Source: an uncultured Veillonellaceae bacterium (lineage in GTDB: Bacteria > Bacillota > Negativicutes > Selenomonadales > Selenomonadaceae). Taken from it: a stretch of 41,888 nucleotides of DNA. A program made the position numbers and the translations under genes. Below are positions 15,043-23,662 of this stretch, in pieces; the stretch's first letter is position 1; every line of letters starts with the position of its first letter. The notes beneath the pieces were generated by a model that was not told where the DNA came from, did not search any database, and saw only the letters and a program-made list of their open reading frames with translations. The stretch spans positions 1 to 41,888 of the forward strand of contig CACXCC010000118.1 in NCBI GenBank assembly GCA_902766015.1. The letters run 5' to 3'.

Positions 15043-16167
15043 ATGGAGAAAGCAAAAGTATATATGACGGATTTTCGCACGCCGGTCGGTACGAGTCTGC
15101 TGCAGAAATTGCGGAAACTCTGCCTGAAGGCGGGAATTCGTAACATTGACATGGAAGGCAAATTTGTCGCGATCAAGATGCATTTCGGCGAACTCGGCAA
15201 TCTCGCCTTTTTGCGTCCGCAGTACGCGAAAGTTGTTGCGGATCTCGTGAAGGAGCAGGGCGGTATGCCGTTTTTGACGGACTGTAATACACTCTATCCG
15301 GGCAGCCGCAAGCATGCGCTCGAACATCTCGAATGTGCGGCGCTCAACGGGTTCAATCCCACGACGACGGGATGTCAGGTCATTATCGGCGACGGCCTGC
15401 GCGGTACGGACGAAGTCGAAGTACCCGTCAAAAACGGGGAATATGTCAAAGCGGCAAAGATCGGTCGCGCCGTCATGGATGCGGATATCGTGATCAGCCT
15501 TGCACATTTTAAGGGACACGAAGCGACGGGATTCGGCGGTGCGCTCAAGAATCTCGGTATGGGATGCGGCAGCCGCGCCGGCAAAATGGAGCAGCATTCC
15601 TCGGGAAAAGTTGCCGTCAAAGAGGATCTCTGCCGCGGTTGCCGCCGTTGTGCGCGCGAATGCGGTTCAAACGCCATTTCTTATGTCAACAATAAAGCGG
15701 TGATTGACAAAAATCTATGCAAAGGCTGCGGACGATGCATCGGGGCCTGCTCGTTTGACGCGATCCATAACGAACAATGGGATGCGAGCGACAAGCTCGA
15801 CAGGAAAATGGCCGAATATGCACAGGCGGTCTGTCAGGATCGTCCGTGTTTCCATATCAATCTCGTGCGTGACGTTTCGCCGAACTGCGACTGTCACGGT
15901 GAAAATGACGCACCGATTTTGCCGGATATCGGCATGTTCGCGTCGTTTGACCCCGTGGCGATCGATCAGGCCTGTGCCGATGCGTGCCTGAAGGCGGATC
16001 CGCTGCCGAACAGTCAGCTTTCGGACAATCTCAATCAGCCGGGATGGCAGTGTCATCACGATCATTTCCTGGACAATAATCCGAACATCAACTGGAAAGA
16101 AACGCTCGCCCATGCCGAGAAAATCGGCCTCGGGACACGCGATTATGAACTGATCCGCATGAAGTAA
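15043..16167 (+). CDS. DUF362 domain protein with two [4Fe-4S] ferredoxin motifs
   Basis: A 374-residue protein. The DUF362 part spans about residues 1-185 and, after the ferredoxin, 250-340, with LISLAHFKGH-type and LGMGCGSRAGK motifs. A 2[4Fe-4S] ferredoxin insert covers about 187-245: CRGCRRCARECGSNAI and CKGCGRCIGACSFDAI show the CxxCxxCxxxC pattern twice. Proteins of this form are common in anaerobes and probably carry out or feed an electron-transfer reaction; the substrate is unknown. AGGAGG lies a few bases before the ATG. It stands alone between the ncRNA terminator and a bidirectional terminator. The leader 14899-15042 holds no gene that I can see. Confidence 0.88.
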   Translation: MEKAKVYMTDFRTPVGTSLLQKLRKLCLKAGIRNIDMEGKFVAIKMHFGELGNLAFLRPQYAKVVADLVKEQGGMPFLTDCNTLYPGSRKHALEHLECAALNGFNPTTTGCQVIIGDGLRGTDEVEVPVKNGEYVKAAKIGRAVMDADIVISLAHFKGHEATGFGGALKNLGMGCGSRAGKMEQHSSGKVAVKEDLCRGCRRCARECGSNAISYVNNKAVIDKNLCKGCGRCIGACSFDAIHNEQWDASDKLDRKMAEYAQAVCQDRPCFHINLVRDVSPNCDCHGENDAPILPDIGMFASFDPVAIDQACADACLKADPLPNSQLSDNLNQPGWQCHHDHFLDNNPNINWKETLAHAEKIGLGTRDYELIRMK

Positions 16168-16176
16168 ATACAGACG

Positions 16177-16227
16177 AAAAATCCCCCGGTCGGGACTCGT
16201 TCACGAGAACCCGGCCGGGGGATTTTG
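16177..16227. terminator. Bidirectional terminator between DUF362 gene and AraC gene
   Basis: An almost perfect stem of more than 20 bp (AAAATCCCCCGG with CCGGGGGATTTT, extended inward by CGGG/CCCG and CTCG/CGAG) with A and T flanks suits both converging genes. Confidence 0.9.
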
Positions 16228-16247
16228 TATTGGTCGAGAGATTTAGT

Positions 16248-17102
16248 TTATTTCCAGGTTTTGCGGTATTTTCCGGGCGGCATGCCGACGATATGGCTGA
16301 AAGACGCCTGAAAATAATTGGCATTGTTATAACCGCACTGCATCGCGATGTCCGTGATGGAATCGTCTGTTGTCAAAAGCAGGTTCTGGGCTTCGCCGAT
16401 GCGGCGGTGGATCATGTATTGGATCGGCGAATAGCCGATGAGTTTCTTGAACGTATGCGACAGGTAATAGACGTTGACATTTAAGGCGTCGGCCATGGAT
16501 GTCAGTGTCATGTCTTCGCGGAAATGATCGTCAATGTATTCCTTGATGCGCAGTCCGAGGTTGTATTCCTGATTTTTTGTGCTGAGCTGATTGCGGCTCT
16601 GGATCGTATAACGGATGCAGGCGATGAAGGATGCGAGTTGATGGTCAATAGCTTCGCTCAACAGTCCTTCGTCATTTCTCGGTACGAGTTCGTGGAAAAT
16701 GCGGATGTAATTCATAAGGAATGTATGATCTTTTTCTACGGGAATGACGGGAGATTCTTCGTCCTGCAGCAGTGAGCCGCTCGCCATGCCCTTGAGATGC
16801 AGATTGCTGATGCCGATCTGCCAGAATTCTAAAGGGAAATTGCGATCGGAAGAAAAAGATTTTGCTGCCTTTGCAGGAATTAAAAGGAGTTGATCCCGTG
16901 ATAAGGAATAGCTTTTTTCATTAATAACGGCGCGACCTTTTCCGTTTGTAATAAGGAGAATAAAAGCCGGATTCTGACTTAAGTCAAGTCCGGTGGGCGA
17001 AGGGCGCAGATCGCCCTTGACATGGCGCAGTGAGACGAGGTGCGGGTGTGTATGCAATTCGAATATACCCCGGCTGTCGTCGGAAAATGAATACTGAGTC
17101 AT
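16248..17102 (-). CDS. AraC family transcriptional regulator
   Basis: A 284-residue regulator with an N-terminal cupin-like sensor domain (about 1-160; GKGRAVINEKSYSLSRDQLLLIPA) and a C-terminal pair of AraC helix-turn-helices (about 185-284). The signature is visible in MTLTSMADALNVNVYYLSHTFKKLIG and SITDIAMQCGYNNANYFQASFS. The start is the ATG at 17102, preceded by AGGAGG on the minus strand; a longer reading to 17183 would span that site. It is divergent from the OPA antiporter operon and probably activates it in response to a sugar or sugar phosphate. Its own promoter region contains an 18-base palindrome. Confidence 0.9.
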   Translation of the reverse strand: MTQYSFSDDSRGIFELHTHPHLVSLRHVKGDLRPSPTGLDLSQNPAFILLITNGKGRAVINEKSYSLSRDQLLLIPAKAAKSFSSDRNFPLEFWQIGISNLHLKGMASGSLLQDEESPVIPVEKDHTFLMNYIRIFHELVPRNDEGLLSEAIDHQLASFIACIRYTIQSRNQLSTKNQEYNLGLRIKEYIDDHFREDMTLTSMADALNVNVYYLSHTFKKLIGYSPIQYMIHRRIGEAQNLLLTTDDSITDIAMQCGYNNANYFQASFSHIVGMPPGKYRKTWK

Positions 17103-17127
17103 GATGCTCCTCCTGTCAGATTTGATA

Positions 17128-17145
17128 TTTGTATTATAATACAAA
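17128..17145. promoter_or_regulatory. 18-bp perfect palindrome in the AraC promoter region
   Basis: TTTGTATTATAATACAAA is fully self-complementary and contains a TATAAT -10 on both strands. It lies 26 bases upstream of the AraC ATG. It may be an autoregulatory or partner operator over the -10. Confidence 0.55.
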
Positions 17146-17202
17146 CCGCGTCGAGGAAACAGAACACGATCAAGAAATGACAATAAAACGAAGTATTCTG
17201 TA

Positions 17203-17252
17203 TTGGTCTTACCAAGATAGTGAAGGAATTGTGTGTATATTTTGCCTATAAT
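17203..17252 (+). promoter_or_regulatory. Predicted control region of the organophosphate operon
   Basis: TATAAT at 17247-17252 has no good -35 at the usual distance (17224-17229). A perfect TTGGT-CTT-ACCAA palindrome (17203-17215) lies just upstream. This arrangement suits an activator-dependent promoter, plausibly controlled by the divergent AraC protein. Confidence 0.45.
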
Positions 17253-17354
17253 GAATCTTGTAAGGGCGAGGGAAAGGCCGTTGTGGAGGACAGCTTCCCG
17301 AAACCGGGTATTTATTTCTATAATTTGAACATTACCGATAGGAGGAGAGGTAAA

Positions 17355-18707
17355 ATGTTAAACTGGTTCCTGACCGGACCGGATAAGCCGAGAATTACAG
17401 ATCAGGCTAAAATCCGTTCCATGTATCATTCCGCCAGAGTCCAGGCCGTTACGGCGATGATTCTCGGTTATGGTATGTATTACGTTATGCGTATGACGCT
17501 CGGCGTCGCGAAGAAGCCGATGATCGAGTCCGGCTTTACGGCTACGCAGCTCGGTGCCATGGGCGCCGGCATGCTGGTCGCAATCGCAATCGGTAAATTT
17601 GCCAACGGCTTTATCGCCGACCACTGCAATATTAAAAAGATTGTTCCGCTCGGACTGCTCGGCGCAGCCTGCGTCAACACGATCCTCGGTCTCTCGGATG
17701 CCTACTGGGTGTTCCTGTTAATGTGGATCCTCAACGGCTGCTTCCAGTCGATGGGTTCCGCACCGTGTATCGTTTCTCTTTCGCAATGGTTCAGTAAGAG
17801 TCAGCTCGCTACGTATTACGGTGTTTTCAGTATCGCGCATTACGTCGGTGAAGGTGCCACGTACCTCGGTACTTCGATGATCATCATCGCCCTCGGCTGG
17901 CATGCCGCATTCTTCGTACCGGGCGTTGCCTGCATCGTGCTCGCTTTCGTTATGTATCACTTTATGCGTGACCGTCCGGAAACGTACGGCCTGCCGACTG
18001 CAAACGAATTTGAAGGCGAAGTTGTTCAGGAAAAGAAAGAACAGTCCGTTTCGACGCATGAAGCACAGCTCATGGTTGTCAAGAACCCGTACATTTGGAT
18101 TCTGGCCGCTGCTGCCATCTGCCTCGGTATTTCCCGTTATTCCATCAGCTCCTGGGGTGTTATCTTCCTGCAGGAAGCAAAAGGTTTTGACCTCGTTACG
18201 GCAGGCAGCCTCATGGCTCTCTCGCCGATCCTCGGCGGTGTCGGTTCGTTCGCATCCGGTTTCATCTCCGATAAGATCTTCAAATCGCATCATTCCGTTA
18301 CGACGATTGTTTTCGGCTGCGTTATGCTTGCAGGCATGCTCGGCATCTGCTTCGTACCGGCCGGAAACTACATGCTTACGGCTGCCAGCATTGCCGTCTT
18401 CGGTTTCGGCCTCGGCGTTATTCTTTGCTTCGTCGGCGGCATGCTCGCCGTTGACCTTTCCCCGCGTAAAGCAACCGGTGCGGCCATGGGCTTTATCGGC
18501 CTGCTCGCTTACGGCGGTGCCGCTCTGCAGGATATTGTCAACGGTATTCTCGTCGACTCGGCAAAAGTCATTGTTGACGGCCAGGTTGTTTACCATTTTG
18601 AAACGATCACGGAGTTCTGGATCGGTTCCATCATTATCATGACGCTCCTGATTATCCCGACGCTCTGGGCGAAGAAAAACAAACATGACGATGAGGAAGC
18701 AGCATGA
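17355..18707 (+). CDS. Organophosphate:phosphate antiporter (OPA/GlpT-UhpT type MFS)
   Basis: A 450-residue, 12-helix MFS protein of the OPA family, which exchanges phosphorylated sugars or glycerol 3-phosphate for Pi across the cytoplasmic membrane. RMTLGVAKKPMIESGFTATQLGAMG is the family opening around helix 1, and GKFANGFIADHCNIKKIVPLGL contains the loop 2-3 motif. GSAPCIVSLSQWFSKSQ is a further conserved block. The start is the ATG at 17355 behind AGGAGGAGAGG; a longer reading from 17220 would begin upstream of the predicted -10. It overlaps the PHP gene by four bases (ATGA). The exact substrate cannot be read. Confidence 0.87.
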   Translation: MLNWFLTGPDKPRITDQAKIRSMYHSARVQAVTAMILGYGMYYVMRMTLGVAKKPMIESGFTATQLGAMGAGMLVAIAIGKFANGFIADHCNIKKIVPLGLLGAACVNTILGLSDAYWVFLLMWILNGCFQSMGSAPCIVSLSQWFSKSQLATYYGVFSIAHYVGEGATYLGTSMIIIALGWHAAFFVPGVACIVLAFVMYHFMRDRPETYGLPTANEFEGEVVQEKKEQSVSTHEAQLMVVKNPYIWILAAAAICLGISRYSISSWGVIFLQEAKGFDLVTAGSLMALSPILGGVGSFASGFISDKIFKSHHSVTTIVFGCVMLAGMLGICFVPAGNYMLTAASIAVFGFGLGVILCFVGGMLAVDLSPRKATGAAMGFIGLLAYGGAALQDIVNGILVDSAKVIVDGQVVYHFETITEFWIGSIIIMTLLIIPTLWAKKNKHDDEEAA

Positions 18708-19423
18708 TTAATCCGGTTGTTGATTTACACACGCATACATTGGCCTGCGGCCATGCTTACAGCACGGTGACGGAAGTTATCCGCGCGGCGGCCGATAAAG
18801 GACTTGCCGGCGTCGGACTCACGGAGCACGGGATCGGTTATCCGGGCAGTGTCAGCTGGGCATATTTTAATACGTATCGCGATATTCCGCGCGAAATGTT
18901 CGGTATCCGTGTGTACCGCGGTGCCGAAGCCAATTTTATGAATCTTGACGGAAGCATCGATTTTACTTCGGAGCAGCTCCGGAAACTGGATCTCGTCATC
19001 GTGAGCTGTCATACGGACTGCCTGAAACCGGGCGATTCAAAGGAAGCTTACACGGACATGATCGTACGGGCAATGCACCAAAAGGAGATCGATATTATCG
19101 GCCATCCGGACAATCCGCTGTACCCGATTGACGCGGATCGTCTTGCCCGCGAAGCAGCCCGTCTCGGCAAGGCTCTCGAAGTCAACAGCAGTTCCCCTGC
19201 AGCGCGTCCCGGAAGCGAACCGCAGTGCCGCGAGGTCCTGCAGGCAGCAAAGAAATATGGTACACTGTTAAGTGTCGGTTCCGATGCGCATTATCATCTG
19301 AAAGTCGGTGACTTCAGTTATTCCCTGCGCATGCTGCAGGAGGCAGACATTCCCGAAGAACAGGTTGTCAATTCATCGATGCCGCGTCTCGAAGCATTCC
19401 TCAAAACGCATCACGACGTGTGA
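18704..19423 (+). CDS. PHP-domain phosphatase (YcdX-like)
   Basis: A 239-residue cytoplasmic PHP-family phosphoesterase. Metal-binding motifs are VDLHTHTLACGHAYST (residues about 6-21), TEHG (about 40-43), GAEANF (about 73), SCHTD, IIGHPDN and SVGSDAHY near residue 193. The order and length match YcdX-type phosphatases that use three metal ions. It is coupled to the antiporter by an ATGA overlap and followed by a large metallophosphoesterase, so it probably dephosphorylates the imported compound. Confidence 0.88.
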   Translation: MINPVVDLHTHTLACGHAYSTVTEVIRAAADKGLAGVGLTEHGIGYPGSVSWAYFNTYRDIPREMFGIRVYRGAEANFMNLDGSIDFTSEQLRKLDLVIVSCHTDCLKPGDSKEAYTDMIVRAMHQKEIDIIGHPDNPLYPIDADRLAREAARLGKALEVNSSSPAARPGSEPQCREVLQAAKKYGTLLSVGSDAHYHLKVGDFSYSLRMLQEADIPEEQVVNSSMPRLEAFLKTHHDV

Positions 19424-19463
19424 CTCGATTCGGTCAATACAAAGAATAAAAGGAGATAATTCA

Positions 19464-22376
19464 ATGAGCAGCAAGCAGATTGTCAACGGACCATATCTGC
19501 TTGCTCCTTCTTTTTCAGGTATTACGCTTGCCTGGGAGATGGAGCAGGCAGCTTCTCTGACTGTTTATTATGAAGGAAACGGTCAAAGCGGGCAGACGGA
19601 AGCCGAGAAAGAAAAAGAACCGGCACGGCGGGAAAAGCCGGCCGGAGAGTATCTCTACACGGCTGTATTAACAGGGCTGAAACCGGATACAGAGTACGCG
19701 TATGAAATCCGTGCCGGCAAAGAAGTTCTCGCCAAAGCTTCGTTCCGCACACAGAAGAAGAATCCGCAGTCGCTGCATCTCGTAACGCTCTCCGATTCTC
19801 ATTTGTTCTATACGGAAAAGCAGTTTACGCGCATGATCGGACGCGAAAAACCGGACTTTATCCTGCACAGCGGCGATATTTCGTTCGGCACGGGCTACCA
19901 GCACGATCAATATGCAGACAACTGGTTCCATAAAATCCCGGAAGTTCTCGCAACGACGCCGGCTTGGTATATCGCGGGCAACCATGATGACGGCCCGTTC
20001 GAGGAGGCGCTGCTTTTGCGTCCGCAGGCCAAGACGACAAATTCGCCGGATAACGGTTTTACGTATTCGTTTGACTGCGGTAAAGTCCACTTTACGATGG
20101 TTGACAGCAACCCGTGGGGACTGTTCGAGATGAATGCCGTCAATTCGGCGGCGGAGCCGGACGAGGCAACGCGGCGTTGGATCAAGGATACGCTCGACTG
20201 GGTCGAAAAGGACCTGACGAGTGAAGCCGCAAAACAGGCGGATTGGCGTGTACTCGTTACGCATCATCCGTATACGGATATCTTCAATAACCGTTATATC
20301 GTACCGATTGCCGAACGCTGCGGCGTTGACCTCGTCATCGGCGGACATCTGCATTATTACATTCAGGCTGTTTCCGTCAATCCGGATGTCGGTGCACGTA
20401 CGACATACATTTGTCAGGGCAGTGCACAGGATCCGGATGCCGCATTTACGGGACGCAACGATACGGAGCGCCTGCTCAGCGAATTCCCGGAAGTTACGGC
20501 ACTCGGACGCAACAACTACGGTGTTCTTGACATCAAAAACGATGTACTGGAGTATAAGATCTACGGCTTTCAGGCGGAAGGTGAGGACAAACTCATTGAC
20601 ACGGTGCGTTTGACGCATGATAAGCCGCAGATTCGTCTCAGCGACATCGAGATCCGTCGCTTGGACAACAACGGTAACGTTGAAATCCGCGCGATGGCCG
20701 TCAATAAAGGAACGTCGCCGGCAACGGCCGTTCTGCCGCTCATGGATAACGGTTCCCTTTATAAGCTTAATCTTTTCGGTCAGCCGGAATCGAGTCATGT
20801 TGCATTGTTGCCGCCGGGCGGAAAGATGAAACTCATCGCTTACTATCAGGCATTCGGCCCGGGCGAACATCAGTTGAGCCTCGGTGACTGTATGGAAAAA
20901 ATCCTCGTGTTTGAACCGCAGCAGCTTTCGTATGCGCACATGAAGGTCTTTGCCGGCAAAGGCGAAGACGCGGATTGTCTGCTTGCAAGCATTGAAGCGA
21001 CGAACAATCTCGATCAGGAAGTCTTTTCGGCCGTGCCGCTGTACATTGACCAGCGTATCGCCGAGTCGCAGAATCTGTTTTTCCGCAGCCATGAGACGAA
21101 ACACATCGAGTTCCGTCACCGCTTCCCCAAGGGCGGCGATTATCAGATCAGTATCGGTGATCAGCTGCCGAAAGAAATCCGTATCGAAGAAGGCATCCGT
21201 ATCGTGCCGCGTATTCTCGATCGTTCGGGGAACGGACATTACGGACTTTTGCAGGGCAGTCCGAAAGTTATCCGCCGTAAAGATAAAGTCGAAGTCAAAT
21301 TCGAACAGTACGGCGATTACATCGAAATTCCGGCCAGCCCGGATCTCTGTGTCCCCGACGGATTCTGCGGCATGGTCTGGGCCAATGTCGACCGTCTCGC
21401 GAAATCGTCGGAAATGGGCCATAATCCTCTGATGGTCCGCGGTAAATCCGTCGGCTGGGGCGCAACGTATTTGATGCGCATGGTCATCGAGCGTGCGGGC
21501 GGCCTGAAATGGGGTACTTGTCACGGCATTACCGAATATACGTGGCAGGGCGGTGAAGCTGCTCTCGGCAAATGGATGCAGTACACGATTGACTTTGACC
21601 GCAAAGAAGGCGGCAGTTCATACTGCGACGCCAAAGAAGTCGCGCGCGTACCGGGCATTGCCGCTGACGCGAAACTGCGTCAATGGGAAAACGAGCCGAT
21701 TTTTGTCGGTTATTCGTATATCGGCCATGTCATTCCCGAGATTAACCGTCCGAAATACTTCACGCATTTGCCGGGTTCGGTCAGCCAGGTTCGTTTTTAT
21801 CGCCGCGGACTCAGCCAGGAGGAAATCGCGGAAGCTTATGCAAAGCCGGACAAAGTCAGCAAGGGTAAAAAAGACCTCGCCGTCTGGCTCGATTTCCGCA
21901 ATATCCTGACAATCGGTACGCATACAACGGAGTGGCGTCATCCGACCGTTTATACGAAGGATTTCATGGCGCAGAAGAAGTTCTGGAAGTTCCGCCAGAT
22001 CCAAGTCCGCGCCCGTGTACCGCTGCCGACGAGCCTTAAGGCGACGGTCGAAGTTTCCGATGACGAAGCGTCAGTCAAGGGCAGTAAAAAGATCGTGCTT
22101 CAGGACGGAACGCAGTATATTGACCTGACGGATCTGCCGGAAGCACAGTATCTGCGCATCGTGACGGACTTTTCGGCCGAAGTCGGCGAAGAGGGTACGT
22201 TCGTACCGGAACTGCTCCTCTATCAGGTTACGGCCTATAACGGCCGTGACTTTACGGAGATGTACTGGTCGACGCGCACGTCGTGGGAGAAAGGTCATTT
22301 CACCGGTGCTGTCGGGTTTGCTCCGGTTGACCGCTTAAAAGATTTTCCGGAATACACGGATGTCATCCACGGATGA
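19464..22376 (+). CDS. Large multidomain calcineurin-like metallophosphoesterase
   Basis: A 970-residue protein starting at the ATG at 19464, a few bases after AGGAG; a longer reading from 19308 lies inside the PHP gene. Residues 1-100 look like the beta-sandwich that precedes purple acid phosphatases. The metallophosphoesterase domain follows: Asp111 and His113 (SDSH), Asp138 (GDIS), Asn173-His174 (GNHDD), His267 (THHP), His295 and His297 (GGHLH). Two repeats near 395-575 (LSLGD and ISIGDQ endings) resemble CARDB-like beta domains. A LamG/ConA-like domain begins at about 585 (DRSGNGHYGLLQGS), and a final beta domain resembles a discoidin fold. There is no signal peptide or anchor, which is odd for such a build. 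It follows the PHP gene with a 40-base gap. Confidence 0.85.
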   Translation: MSSKQIVNGPYLLAPSFSGITLAWEMEQAASLTVYYEGNGQSGQTEAEKEKEPARREKPAGEYLYTAVLTGLKPDTEYAYEIRAGKEVLAKASFRTQKKNPQSLHLVTLSDSHLFYTEKQFTRMIGREKPDFILHSGDISFGTGYQHDQYADNWFHKIPEVLATTPAWYIAGNHDDGPFEEALLLRPQAKTTNSPDNGFTYSFDCGKVHFTMVDSNPWGLFEMNAVNSAAEPDEATRRWIKDTLDWVEKDLTSEAAKQADWRVLVTHHPYTDIFNNRYIVPIAERCGVDLVIGGHLHYYIQAVSVNPDVGARTTYICQGSAQDPDAAFTGRNDTERLLSEFPEVTALGRNNYGVLDIKNDVLEYKIYGFQAEGEDKLIDTVRLTHDKPQIRLSDIEIRRLDNNGNVEIRAMAVNKGTSPATAVLPLMDNGSLYKLNLFGQPESSHVALLPPGGKMKLIAYYQAFGPGEHQLSLGDCMEKILVFEPQQLSYAHMKVFAGKGEDADCLLASIEATNNLDQEVFSAVPLYIDQRIAESQNLFFRSHETKHIEFRHRFPKGGDYQISIGDQLPKEIRIEEGIRIVPRILDRSGNGHYGLLQGSPKVIRRKDKVEVKFEQYGDYIEIPASPDLCVPDGFCGMVWANVDRLAKSSEMGHNPLMVRGKSVGWGATYLMRMVIERAGGLKWGTCHGITEYTWQGGEAALGKWMQYTIDFDRKEGGSSYCDAKEVARVPGIAADAKLRQWENEPIFVGYSYIGHVIPEINRPKYFTHLPGSVSQVRFYRRGLSQEEIAEAYAKPDKVSKGKKDLAVWLDFRNILTIGTHTTEWRHPTVYTKDFMAQKKFWKFRQIQVRARVPLPTSLKATVEVSDDEASVKGSKKIVLQDGTQYIDLTDLPEAQYLRIVTDFSAEVGEEGTFVPELLLYQVTAYNGRDFTEMYWSTRTSWEKGHFTGAVGFAPVDRLKDFPEYTDVIHG

Positions 22377-22426
22377 CACTCCGCTCTTCCATATCATACC
22401 AACCAACCAAATCATACCAATGGATC

Positions 22427-22463
22427 AGCATCCCTGCCGGAATGGCGGGATGCTTCTTTTTTT
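22427..22463 (+). terminator. Intrinsic terminator of the organophosphate operon
   Basis: AGCATCCCTGCC pairs with GGCGGGATGCT and is followed by T-rich sequence. Just upstream the nonamer ATCATACCA occurs twice (22393 and 22411), with no clear role. Confidence 0.85.
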
Positions 22464-22466
22464 GAC

Positions 22467-22508
22467 AGGAAAAAGGACCGTACGCGCGTGACGTTGCGTA
22501 CGGTCCTT
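22467..22508 (-). terminator. Intrinsic terminator of mgsA
   Basis: Read on the minus strand, a 13-bp stem (AAGGACCGTACGC/GCGTACGGTCCTT) is followed by TTTTCCTG. Confidence 0.8.
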
Positions 22509-22520
22509 CGTTTGAAAAAG

Positions 22521-22937
22521 TTATTTTGCCGGAGCTTCGGCTTTCGGCTCTTCGCCGACTTTTGCGGCAGCGTATTTCAGCAGGATGTGAGCGCTGCGGC
22601 GGTTCGTGGCGAGCGGAACGTTGTGTACGTCGCAGAGACGCAGAAGAGCGTTGATATCCGGCTCGTGCGGCTGCGAGGACAGCGGGTCACGCAGGAAGAT
22701 GACGTAGTCGACTTCGTCCGTTGCAACGAGGGCGCCGATCTGCTGGTCACCGCCGAGCGGGCCGGACATCATCGTTTTGACGTTCAGGTTGAACGTTTCA
22801 TTGATGAGCGTACCGGTCGTACGCGTACCGACGAGGTCGAACTTCTCGAGCAGTTCTTTGTGGTGGCCGACGAATTCGAGCATCTCGTTCTTTTTCTTAT
22901 CATGGGCGATGAGGGCGATCATTTGGCGTTTTTTCAT
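22521..22937 (-). CDS. mgsA: Methylglyoxal synthase
   Basis: A 138-residue cytoplasmic enzyme that converts dihydroxyacetone phosphate to methylglyoxal and Pi, a bypass that relieves sugar-phosphate build-up when phosphate is scarce. Family blocks are [19 protein letters not shown]-like [20 protein letters not shown] (phosphate site and catalytic Asp) and [14 protein letters not shown] followed by NVPLATN. The ATG has AGGAG upstream on the minus strand. It is divergent from the MarR operon. The last dozen residues are Ala/Pro/Lys-rich. Confidence 0.95.
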   Translation of the reverse strand: MKKRQMIALIAHDKKKNEMLEFVGHHKELLEKFDLVGTRTTGTLINETFNLNVKTMMSGPLGGDQQIGALVATDEVDYVIFLRDPLSSQPHEPDINALLRLCDVHNVPLATNRRSAHILLKYAAAKVGEEPKAEAPAK

Positions 22938-22975
22938 GATATCAGACTCCTTTTCTTATATACTCAAGTAATTTC

Positions 22976-23004
22976 AGTATAATTCATTTTCGGAAATGCG
23001 TAAA
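22976..23004 (-). promoter_or_regulatory. Predicted mgsA promoter
   Basis: On the minus strand, TTTACG (23004-22999) and TATACT (22981-22976) are 17 bases apart. Confidence 0.5.
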
Positions 23005-23020
23005 GCGGATAAGAAAGGAA

Positions 23021-23049
23021 TTGACATAGATTAAAAAATTTTTTACAAT
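23021..23049 (+). promoter_or_regulatory. Promoter of the MarR-HlyD-permease operon
   Basis: TTGACA (23021-23026) and TACAAT (23044-23049) with a 17-base spacer. Confidence 0.8.
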
Positions 23050-23051
23050 AC

Positions 23052-23069
23052 TAGTTAGCAAACTAACTA
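23052..23069. promoter_or_regulatory. Probable MarR operator over the transcription start
   Basis: TAGTTAG-CAAA-CTAACTA is a perfect inverted repeat starting three bases after the -10. Its position and length suit autoregulation by the MarR protein encoded next. Confidence 0.75.
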
Positions 23070-23101
23070 ATTGGTTGGGGAAAGGAGCGGAGAAACGGGA
23101 G

Positions 23102-23590
23102 ATGAAACGGGAACTGATTCCGTCGTGGGAAGATTTGGAGCGTCACCGGAAAGTCATTCCGGAGATCAAACCCGCGGCGGTGATCGCAATGCTGGAACTT
23201 AAAGAAGCCGGTGCGGATATTCAGGAGGAGATCCTCGGGACATTGCGCCGCGATTATCATTTATCCGAGGGCAAATTTTGTACGCTCATCGTGCTGCATC
23301 AGAATCCGCAGGGGATTGCGCCGTCGCAGCTTGCCGCCAAAGTCGGTGTCACGCGTGCGACAGTCAGCGTTATGCTGCAGCATATGGCGGATGAAGGCAC
23401 GGTCACATCACATTCCGACGAAAACGACGGACGCGGCAAAGTCTTCTGCCTGACGAAACAGGGCAGGGATTTCGTCGAACAGATTCTGCCGCCGCATTAC
23501 CTGCGCGTCACGAAACTCATGGAAAAATTGACGGAAGAAGAACAGAAAGAACTGATCCGGCTGCTGCGGAAAATGCAGTCGGAGAATTAA
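23102..23590 (+). CDS. MarR family transcriptional regulator
   Basis: A 162-residue winged-helix repressor. The core reads LSEGKFCTLIVLHQNPQGIAPSQLAAKVGVTRATVSVMLQHMADEGTVTSHSDENDGRGKVFCLTKQG, which shows the recognition helix (TRATVSVML) and the DxRxK-like wing (DENDGRGK). I prefer the ATG at 23102, after AAGGAG, over a TTG at 23075 that precedes this ribosome site. The N-terminal 35 residues are longer than in short MarR proteins. It heads an efflux-type operon and probably senses a drug or metabolite exported by it. Confidence 0.9.
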   Translation: MKRELIPSWEDLERHRKVIPEIKPAAVIAMLELKEAGADIQEEILGTLRRDYHLSEGKFCTLIVLHQNPQGIAPSQLAAKVGVTRATVSVMLQHMADEGTVTSHSDENDGRGKVFCLTKQGRDFVEQILPPHYLRVTKLMEKLTEEEQKELIRLLRKMQSEN

Positions 23591-23662
23591 CCGAGCGTTA
23601 TACAGCGGGCGCCTGACGGCGCCTTCCGGCAGGAGGCCGGTAAATCAGAAAGGGAATTTTCG

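Noticed and set aside
19668..21524. 618-codon open frame on the minus strand
   Set aside because: It is antisense to the large metallophosphoesterase, whose catalytic motifs are intact; no motif is seen on this strand.
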